IMG/VR virus record: IMGVR_UViG_3300002231_000719
Coordinates: 1 to 27,243 of that record
Strand: one strand, 5' to 3'
Length of the DNA stretch: 27,243 nucleotides
Source: a virus
Position 1 is the stretch's first letter. Every line of letters begins with the position of its first letter. The position numbers and the translations under genes were made by a program. The notes under the pieces were generated by a model, which worked only from the letters and a program-made list of their open reading frames with translations, did not search any database and was not told where the DNA came from. This document shows, in pieces, positions 21,730 through 27,243 of the stretch.

Positions 21730-22835
21730 TGGCAAAGCGCACCCTCAAAGAGCAAGCCGAAGATGCCCGCCGCGTTGAGTCACTCATGGCAACGATCAAG
21801 ACGCTGCAAGCGGATAAGCGGCGGTTGAATAAACGGATCGGGAACTGGGACCGACTTGTGGACGCATTTACGGCGCGCGTCCCCACGCTACCGACACCTA
21901 AGCGAATCCGGCTGACCGCACGACCAAGCAAGGGCACGCAAGAAGTGGTCGCTCTTCTGTCCGACACTCACGCCACCGAGTTCTGGACGCGGAGCCAGAC
22001 GGACGGTCACACTGAGTACAACTTCGAGATTTTCTGCGAGCATCTTCACTATTACGGCCAAGAAATCGTGCGCGTAACGCAAGAGGACCGAGGCAAGTTT
22101 GGCCTGAAGCATCTCCACGTCGATATGTTAGGTGACATTTTCCAGGGCGTCTTGCGAGTCGAAGATGAAGTAACGAACGAATTTCCTACCGTGCTGGGGT
22201 TGATTCACACGGGGTGGGTTCTCTGGCAATGGCTGGTGGCCCTGTCGGAGCATTTCGATACCGTTACTGTCACGGGCATGGCAGGCAACCATGGCAGGCT
22301 GCACCAGAAACCGCAGGCCAAGAGATACACGGCGGAAAACCGCGACACGCTCTTGTATCTGACGTTGCAGAAATATGCCGCCGTAGCTGGCCTCACTGAT
22401 AGAATCAAAGTGCGAGTACCGGGCTCGCGTGTACACACGCTTTCCCGATTGGGGCATCGCATTAAGCTGGGGCACGGTGATCACGTTAGGGGCGGCAACT
22501 CTATCGCTGGCCTGCCAATTTACGGATTGTCGCGGGAGATGTTACGGCAGTTCCGTAAGGAATTGCACGACGATCGGCGGCGCGGTGGCATCGCGTTAAT
22601 TGAGTACGGACACTGGCACCAGTATTCGTTTCTGGAAAATATGCTCATCATCAACGGGGCCCTCTGCCCAACAGACCCCTATGCGTTCGATCAGTTAGGC
22701 GCGCTAGCCGACCCTACCCAATTAGTGTATTACACCTCGCGCAAGCACGCCATTGGGTGGCGGTGTCCATTCTCGCTGAAGTGGGGTGCCGGGCAATCGC
22801 ACCCCTTCCAATATGATAGAGAGGCTTTGACATGA
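21729..22835 (+). CDS. calcineurin-like metallophosphoesterase
   Basis: A 368-residue protein. A coiled-coil N-terminus (about 1-50) precedes a full metallophosphoesterase set: S-D-T-H with Asp79 and His81, L-G-D-I-F-Q near 134-139, G-N-H-G-R at 186-190, L-G-H-G-D near 247-251 and G-H-W-H at 294-297. These bind the two metal ions and the phosphate. The substrate is unknown; phage relatives act on nucleotides, RNA ends or DNA ends. ATG 21729 (or 21726) overlaps the upstream stop, and a frame extending to 21663 runs into the previous gene and is rejected. The stop overlaps the next start as ATGA, so it is part of the rightward operon. Confidence 0.85.
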   Translation: MAKRTLKEQAEDARRVESLMATIKTLQADKRRLNKRIGNWDRLVDAFTARVPTLPTPKRIRLTARPSKGTQEVVALLSDTHATEFWTRSQTDGHTEYNFEIFCEHLHYYGQEIVRVTQEDRGKFGLKHLHVDMLGDIFQGVLRVEDEVTNEFPTVLGLIHTGWVLWQWLVALSEHFDTVTVTGMAGNHGRLHQKPQAKRYTAENRDTLLYLTLQKYAAVAGLTDRIKVRVPGSRVHTLSRLGHRIKLGHGDHVRGGNSIAGLPIYGLSREMLRQFRKELHDDRRRGGIALIEYGHWHQYSFLENMLIINGALCPTDPYAFDQLGALADPTQLVYYTSRKHAIGWRCPFSLKWGAGQSHPFQYDREALT

Positions 22836-23362
22836 GTGACAACCCGCTAGATCGACAAGTCGGCGGCGGCCATTACACGAAGTACCGAATCCAGCCAAAG
22901 CAATTCTACCACGCCAACAAAGTTCCAGCCTTGGAGTCGCAGGCGATAGACTATATCCTACGGCATGGTGACAAGGGTGGCGAGGAAGACTTGCACAAGG
23001 CTATCCATATCCTGGAAATCCTCATCTACCTGGAATACACCTGCGCCGAGCCTCGCCCCTCAAAGCGGGAACCAACGCAGACTACCTTGCCCCAAACCAA
23101 CTTAACCGTTCGCCAAGGGCAGGAACCGGGCGAACGCTCGCTATTGCACATCCTGCAAACGACGTTCGACCGCCATGAGTTCGACAAGGAAAAAAACAAT
23201 GCAGGTGACATTGTTGAGGCGTTACGTGCCGACAGGGAACATGCGACGGCCGACTGGATTGTCGGCTACCTATCACAGAATCAAATGAACGACAGCGTTT
23301 GGCTTCAATCTCTTTTCGATTGTCTATCAGGGGGGCCAGAATGCAAGGAATGTGGGGGCTAA
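22832..23362 (+). CDS. DUF3310-domain protein
   Basis: A 176-residue protein. The N-terminal 70 residues are a DUF3310 domain: Q-V-G-G-G-H-Y-T, I-Q-P-K-Q-F-Y-H-A-N, then D-Y-I-L-R-H-G-D-K-G-G-E-E-D-L-H-K-A-I-H. This domain is common in phage early regions and is related to T7 gp1.7, a nucleotide kinase. The linker is Thr/Pro/Gln-rich, and the C-terminal 70 residues form a separate acidic helical part (I-V-E-A-L-R-A-D-R-E-H-A-T-A-D-W-I-V-G-Y) ending in C-K-E-C. The start overlaps the phosphoesterase stop as ATGA. A nucleotide-metabolism role is inferred from the family. Confidence 0.82.
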   Translation: MSDNPLDRQVGGGHYTKYRIQPKQFYHANKVPALESQAIDYILRHGDKGGEEDLHKAIHILEILIYLEYTCAEPRPSKREPTQTTLPQTNLTVRQGQEPGERSLLHILQTTFDRHEFDKEKNNAGDIVEALRADREHATADWIVGYLSQNQMNDSVWLQSLFDCLSGGPECKECGG

Positions 23363-23727
23363 TCCTACTGGCTGCGATCGCGGCCGAACCCGAACCAACC
23401 ACCGTCTGCCTAACCCAACTGTGGGAATTCTATGACTACGACGACGAGTACCAAGACGAAACCGGCAGCTACGCCGAATTGGTGACATGGGCGTGGACGG
23501 TCGAGGTCAAGCAAGACATCCCCGGTAGCGAGTTGGCGGGCTGGCGGTACGTCGGCTTCATTCAGCTAACGCGCATCCTCTGGTACGATAACGATGAGGA
23601 AGAGGCTACGGCGTGCTGGCGAACTGAGGGCGGGAAATGCGGCACTACGGGCACGGCCGAGGATGCCGCCGGGAAAATCCTCAAGCTCTCTGGCTACCCT
23701 GGGGATTTTGATATTCACTGGCGCTGA
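23341..23727 (+). CDS. exported acidic protein with signal peptide
   Basis: A 128-residue protein starting at ATG 23341 with AGGGGGG upstream and overlapping the previous gene by 22 bases. The N-terminus (M-Q-G-M-W-G-L-I-L-L-A-A-I-A-A-E) looks like a short signal peptide with cleavage near A-I-A. The mature part is very acidic (Y-D-Y-D-D-E-Y-Q-D-E), rich in Trp and Tyr, with a few Cys. Exported proteins are unusual in phage early operons, and superinfection exclusion or another periplasmic role is possible but not shown. A start at 23299 adds 14 basic residues before the hydrophobic core and is less likely. No family is recognised. Confidence 0.6.
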   Translation: MQGMWGLILLAAIAAEPEPTTVCLTQLWEFYDYDDEYQDETGSYAELVTWAWTVEVKQDIPGSELAGWRYVGFIQLTRILWYDNDEEEATACWRTEGGKCGTTGTAEDAAGKILKLSGYPGDFDIHWR

Positions 23728-23738
23728 GCGGGTATAAT
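23708..23738 (+). promoter_or_regulatory. promoter for a leaderless methyltransferase mRNA
   Basis: TTGATA at 23708-23713 and TATAAT at 23733-23738, 19 bases apart. The predicted start, about seven bases after the -10, falls on the A of the ATG at 23745, so the transcript would be leaderless. No clear ribosome binding site lies before this ATG. The 8-base GGTATAAT is identical to that at 21088-21095. Confidence 0.5.
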
Positions 23739-23744
23739 AACACC

Positions 23745-24953
23745 ATGAAATGCTACCGCTGTAATTGCTGGCCGTGCGAGTGCAAGGATGGGTGTACGAT
23801 CATTCACGGGGACTGCCGAGAGATTGCCCCGCAGCTATCGGGATTCACGGCTTGCGTGACAGACCCGCCGTATGAACTCGGCTTCATGGGGAAACAGTGG
23901 GATAAGGCGGGCGTGGCGTTCGACCCGGCGACGTGGAAGGCGATTATGGCCCCTTGCGTCCCCGGTGCCCACCTACTGGCGTTTGGCGGCACTCGTACCT
24001 TCCACCGGCTAGTATGTGCCGTGGAAGATGCTGGGTGGCAGATTAGGGATGCGGTGGCATACCTATGGGGGCAGGGAACAGGATTTCCAAAAAGTTTGGA
24101 CGTATCGACAGCGATCGACAAGGCGGCGGGGGTGGAGAGGGAGGTTATAGGGTACAAGCCAAGCGATAGGCCGAACCGTGTTGGCAGACAGGGTGGGAGT
24201 ATGCGTGGAGCCGAAACGCGAGCGGTTGACACCGCCCCTGCCACCCCCGAGGCCCAAAAGTGGGACGGTTGGGGCACTGCCCTGAAACCAGCCATCGAAC
24301 CCATCACCCTTGCTAGGAAGCCGTTGCGTGGGACCGTAGCGGCGAACTGCTTGGAACATGGGGCCGGAGCGTTGAATGTGGATGGGTGTAGGGTGGGGAC
24401 TAACCCAGGCTATAAATATCGGGCAGACGCAAACGGGACAACCTTCCACGGGCAACAAGGTGAGCGAATTAAGCAGACCGCTGAAAAAAAAGGCGCAAAG
24501 TTTATTGAATCCACTCAGGGCCGCTGGCCGGCCAATCTCATAACGGACGGCAGCGAGGAAGTGGTGGGGCTGTTTCCGGAGAGCGACGCGGGGCAACCGC
24601 ACGCTCTCCCGCGAACACGCGAAAGGCAATCGGGGTTTTGTTTGACATCCGGCAAGGGGCCCATCGGCGATTCCGGCTCTGCCGCCCGATTTTTCTATTG
24701 CGCTAAAGCGAGCCGACAGGAACGCGGCAAGGGCAACACACACGCCACGGTTAAGCCCCTCGCCCTAATGAGCTACCTCTGCAAGCTACTCGCCTCGCCG
24801 GGCTACACCGGCGCATTACTCGACCCGTTCATGGGGAGTGGTTCAACGCTCTTAGCGGCAACCAAGTGGTTTGAGCGGGTGGTAGGAATTGAAGCGGAAG
24901 AACAGTATTGTGAGATCGCAGCGGAAAGGTTGCGTCAAGGAGTGCTGTTGTAA
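23745..24953 (+). CDS. site-specific DNA methyltransferase, beta class
   Basis: A 402-residue amino-methyltransferase. Catalytic motif IV, DPPY at 40-43, comes first. A long central region with target-recognition character follows, and then the SAM-binding motif I D-P-F-M-G-S-G-S-T at about 360-368 with V-K-P-L-A-L-M before it. The order IV, recognition, I is that of beta-class N6-adenine or N4-cytosine enzymes. The N-terminus is a Cys cluster (C-Y-R-C-N-C-W-P-C-E-C near 3-13) that may hold zinc. No restriction gene is adjacent, so it is probably an orphan enzyme protecting phage DNA. It has its own promoter-like element and no clear ribosome binding site, and it ends the rightward cassette. 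Confidence 0.88.
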   Translation: MKCYRCNCWPCECKDGCTIIHGDCREIAPQLSGFTACVTDPPYELGFMGKQWDKAGVAFDPATWKAIMAPCVPGAHLLAFGGTRTFHRLVCAVEDAGWQIRDAVAYLWGQGTGFPKSLDVSTAIDKAAGVEREVIGYKPSDRPNRVGRQGGSMRGAETRAVDTAPATPEAQKWDGWGTALKPAIEPITLARKPLRGTVAANCLEHGAGALNVDGCRVGTNPGYKYRADANGTTFHGQQGERIKQTAEKKGAKFIESTQGRWPANLITDGSEEVVGLFPESDAGQPHALPRTRERQSGFCLTSGKGPIGDSGSAARFFYCAKASRQERGKGNTHATVKPLALMSYLCKLLASPGYTGALLDPFMGSGSTLLAATKWFERVVGIEAEEQYCEIAAERLRQGVLL

Positions 24954-25009
24954 TGGCCATGCAAATCAAGTGCCCCTGTTACGGCAACCCCAAAGCAACG
25001 GAGACTCTT

Positions 25010-25192
25010 CTAGCCCTTCTTCCCGAGCACCCGTTCCCGCAGCTTACCCCGCCACGCGTCGCGCCTAGCTTTCTCGTCTTCCGGCAACGCGGCTTCCTCT
25101 GCCTTTTGCTGTGCCTGCGGCCGTTCAATTAGGGACTGCCTTGCTACCGGGCGCAGCCGGCCGGGGCCGAAGATAGCGTAGTTGGCGAGCAC
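25010..25192 (-). pseudogene. out-of-frame C-terminal end of large terminase
   Basis: This frame, open upstream to about 25240, reads S-I-K-G-I-L-G-R-S-P-D-R-A-D-A-V-V-L and then A-N-Y-A-I-F-G-P-G-R-L, ending in a charged tail and TAG at 25010. G-R-S-P-D-R-A-D is the conserved last motif of terminase large subunits and supplies the third catalytic Asp of the nuclease. It lies one base out of frame with the main terminase frame and must be its true C-terminus. A start at 25192 is an artefact of the break. Confidence 0.8.
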
Positions 25193-26648
25193 AACCGCGT
25201 CGGCCCTGTCTGGGGATCGGCCGAGTATACCCTTGATACTTGGTGCTTTCGAGTTCGGCTTGGGGGTCTTTCCGCATTATCAACAACCGTCCTTGGTCGT
25301 CCTGAATCGGCAGGCACGTCAACTCTTCGCGTAACTGGTGCTCTCGTAACGGGATGGAAAAGAAGCGTTCGTGAACGTCCCGGCCCTCGGCATCTACAAT
25401 CTTTGACCAACGGTTCTGGTCCATCGCCTGCCGCAGTCGCCAGTACATCTCGGCCCGGCAGTTCTTATACGTCTTGCTATCAACAGCCGCCCCACCAAAG
25501 GCAATAGCCCGCACCATGTAGCCTTGGTTCCGTAGTAGGTCGGCGTACTGCTTGCCGCCCGCGCCTCGGTCAAACGCCACCCGCCCGGGCGACACGTTGT
25601 ACTCGTCCATGATCTTCAATGTCTCTGGCACAATCACGGCCGTGTTCGGCGTGTCCATTACCTTGATCTGAAATAAACCGAACCTGTCAACCAGCGCCCA
25701 GCATGAGAAATCTCGACCGCCCTCGGCAACATCGACGCCAAGCCCAAACGGACCGCGCGCCAACTCTGTGGCAACTTCATACATTTCCTCGCATCGGTCT
25801 AACCAGTCGGCGGGGAACATCATCGACTTGCCGCTTGTGTCGAACTTGCCGTGCAACCGCTGAAGCTTCCATAACGGCTCACGAGTAGCGACGTGGTGCC
25901 GGTACTTAGACCAAGAGAGCATGCCGGGGATCGGTTGCGGCGGCGTCCCCTTCCCCCCGGCCTTCGCCCACTTCCTGCCAGCTTTGATGTTCGCGGTATC
26001 GTCGGCATCAACGTGTATCACCTTGCGGAAGAGCTTGGTGGGATCATCCGGGTCTGCCAAGTCGCCACGCTGACAGAAGTGATAGAACCAGTTGGTTGTC
26101 GAGAGTGGGTTGCCGATACCAAGGATGCGATCCGCAAAGCTAACGGCCCCGTCATAGAACTCGTCTGCTATCAAGCTGGCCTCATCGAATAGCACGAACA
26201 CGCGCGGGATGTCGGCGTTCTCATGTACCCCCTGGAAATTCTCCACGTCGTTGGTTGTAAAGAACTTCGCAAAATGATCATCGTAAGGCCGCTTAGTCAC
26301 GGGGTCCATCACGCGAAGGTTGCGGTGCTTGACGTGCAGCCCGAGCGGCACTACGGCATTGCGGATAAGCTTGGTCACTTCCGGCCACAGTGCGATTTCA
26401 AGCTGTTTCGTTGACGAACTGCTAGCAATGATGCGAGCGGGGAACCGGGTAGTGATGAACCAAAGAACGGAGAGTGCGGCGGATCGGGTTTTGCCCAGCG
26501 TGTTGCCGGTATGACAAAGAGTTTCCGGTACGTCGGCAACTGACTGGAGGATGGCCGCTTGATGTTTGTCAAGCATCATAGTCGGCCAGAAGTAGGTCGC
26601 CCAACCAAGCGGGTCGCGTGCCCAGGCTTTGAGTTCCGTAGGGGTCAT
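25125..26648 (-). CDS. terL: terminase large subunit
   Basis: As read, 507 residues, of which about the first 470 are genuine. The ATPase domain has a variant Walker A G-N-T-L-G-K-T at 48-54 and Walker B F-V-L-F-D-E-A-S at 151-158. The RNase H-like nuclease has G-V-D-V-A-E-G-G-R-D with Asp306 and V-A-F-D-R-G-A-G-G-K-Q with Asp360. The third nuclease motif lies one frame away downstream; the last 30-40 residues here (after E-S-T-K) are nonsense. The enzyme cuts and pumps DNA into the prohead through the portal. Start 26648 has little ribosome binding site. It converges on the methyltransferase gene with no terminator visible between. Confidence 0.92.
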   Translation of the reverse strand: MTPTELKAWARDPLGWATYFWPTMMLDKHQAAILQSVADVPETLCHTGNTLGKTRSAALSVLWFITTRFPARIIASSSSTKQLEIALWPEVTKLIRNAVVPLGLHVKHRNLRVMDPVTKRPYDDHFAKFFTTNDVENFQGVHENADIPRVFVLFDEASLIADEFYDGAVSFADRILGIGNPLSTTNWFYHFCQRGDLADPDDPTKLFRKVIHVDADDTANIKAGRKWAKAGGKGTPPQPIPGMLSWSKYRHHVATREPLWKLQRLHGKFDTSGKSMMFPADWLDRCEEMYEVATELARGPFGLGVDVAEGGRDFSCWALVDRFGLFQIKVMDTPNTAVIVPETLKIMDEYNVSPGRVAFDRGAGGKQYADLLRNQGYMVRAIAFGGAAVDSKTYKNCRAEMYWRLRQAMDQNRWSKIVDAEGRDVHERFFSIPLREHQLREELTCLPIQDDQGRLLIMRKDPQAELESTKYQGYTRPIPRQGRRGCARQLRYLRPRPAAPGSKAVPN

Positions 26649-26681
26649 GGCTACGAGTGTAACTAATCGAAGGCGTGATGG

Positions 26682-26897
26682 CTACCCCGGCTCCGTCTTC
26701 GGTACCCATTCCTGTAACTCGTTGGCACACCTTCGAGCGTCGGCAACCTTCTCCGGATCAACCCCGGAAGCCTCAGCGATGTCTGCCCAAATACGAACGG
26801 CAAGCGCGGCGAACCTGTCCCGGCCAACAAGACAGAAGATTGGCTCATCGTCTGCGGTCTTGGCCAGTACGGTGCTATTCGCTTTCGTGTATGTCAC
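26682..26897 (-). CDS. hypothetical 71-aa protein upstream of terminase
   Basis: A 71-residue protein with GTG start at 26897, behind a strong GGAGGGGG, overlapping the end of the previous gene. A start at 26975 would add 26 residues overlapping the neighbour and is unlikely. It has a strand-like beginning (E-P-I-F-C-L-V-G-R-D) followed by an amphipathic helix F-A-A-L-A-V-R-I-W-A-D-I-A-E-A and a helical end. Small proteins with an L-V-G-R-D-x-x-A motif are common next to phage terminases and have no assigned role. A small terminase function is possible but there is no clear DNA-binding motif. Confidence 0.6.
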   Translation of the reverse strand: MTYTKANSTVLAKTADDEPIFCLVGRDRFAALAVRIWADIAEASGVDPEKVADARRCANELQEWVPKTEPG

Positions 26898-27243
26898 TGT
26901 CCCCCTCCAATCTGGCGGCTGCCTCTTGTGCCCATCGAGCAAGCCAGCCGTTGGAAAACTGATAGGCGGCTCCATCCTGCGCCACCTCCGCGAGTACCCT
27001 TTCGGCCGCGCCGGTGGTGATCAGGTCACGGGCCAACAAGTACAGGAATTGCACTAGCGGTCGGCTGTCAATCACGTCACGCACCTGCCCCTTAGCTAGT
27101 GCATTTCGCTCCTTCCGGTATCTCGCTGCCTGGTCCCGGTACCGCTGGACGTGCCCGCTTAGGCTGTTGATCTCTCTCTGCTGGTTCAAGAGGCGGTCAA
27201 GCAAGGCGGTAGTATCAGGTGGCACCCTAGCGGCTTCCGGCTC
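26875..27243 (-). CDS. coiled-coil protein, 5' end beyond the window
   Basis: The frame is open to the right edge. A GTG at 27225 could start a 116-residue product but has no proper ribosome binding site, so the gene probably begins outside. The N-terminal half is a basic coiled coil (L-L-N-Q-Q-R-E-I-N-S-L, Y-R-D-Q-A-A-R-Y-R-K-E-R-N). The second half is helical with F-L-Y-L-L-A-R-D-L-I and W-L-A-R-W-A-Q-E-A-A-A-R-L. It overlaps the next gene by 23 bases, so they are one operon leading to terminase. No family is recognised. Confidence 0.55.
   Translation of the reverse strand, partial: EPEAARVPPDTTALLDRLLNQQREINSLSGHVQRYRDQAARYRKERNALAKGQVRDVIDSRPLVQFLYLLARDLITTGAAERVLAEVAQDGAAYQFSNGWLARWAQEAAARLEGDSDIHESE

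Noticed and set aside
24953-25132. Plus-strand 59-codon frame starting by TAATG overlap after the methyltransferase
   Set aside because: Only the first 20 codons are free of overlap; the rest is antisense to the conserved terminase C-terminus and there is no clear ribosome binding site.

Overview
This window is part of a tailed double-stranded DNA phage genome (Caudoviricetes) or of a prophage. It carries a nearly complete head and tail module: terminase, portal fused to a MuF domain, HK97-type prohead protease, HK97-fold capsid, gp6-like adaptor, head closure, gp10-like, tail terminator, tail tube, tail chaperone and TP901-type tape measure. The long tape measure and tube genes, with no sheath gene, indicate siphovirus morphology. 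No integrase, tRNA, rRNA or CRISPR array is visible. The host cannot be fixed from sequence alone. The style of the MuF, capsid, LamG and terminase proteins reminds me of phages and prophages of Planctomycetes and related environmental bacteria, which is an impression and not a result.

Layout. Minus strand, read from the right edge: two small genes and the large terminase (27243 to 25010). Plus strand: a six-gene cassette at 21160-24953 holding an HExxH peptidase, a small protein, a metallophosphoesterase, a DUF3310 protein, an exported acidic protein and a beta-class DNA methyltransferase. It lies between terminase and portal, starts behind an extended -10 promoter, and converges on the terminase. 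Minus strand from 21029 to the left edge: coiled-coil protein, portal-MuF, small gene, prohead protease fused to an AAA+ ATPase, scaffold-like protein, major capsid protein, then an unusual block at 13143-7064 (194-aa protein, glycosyltransferase, CXXCXGXG mini-protein, membrane protein, 830-aa fibre-like protein, decapeptide-repeat protein, LamG protein, two small beta proteins), then connectors, tail genes, tape measure and a distal tail gene. Many junctions overlap as ATGA or TAATG, so these are translationally coupled operons. No stretch longer than 300 bases lacks a gene. The largest gap is the divergent promoter region 21030-21159.

Two points deserve attention. First, the protease is continuous with a full AAA+ ATPase, so the capsid maturation enzyme may be a AAA+-coupled machine. 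Second, at least five conserved genes (terminase, peptidase, MuF tail, protease, capsid) show frame breaks, and nearly all are repaired by removing one base. That points to uncorrected insertion errors in the assembly, or less likely to decay, and every one should be checked against reads. Two terminator-like hairpins that directly precede the ribosome binding sites of the protease and tail-tube genes share an 18-of-21 identical upstream box, which suggests a common cis-acting RNA control element.
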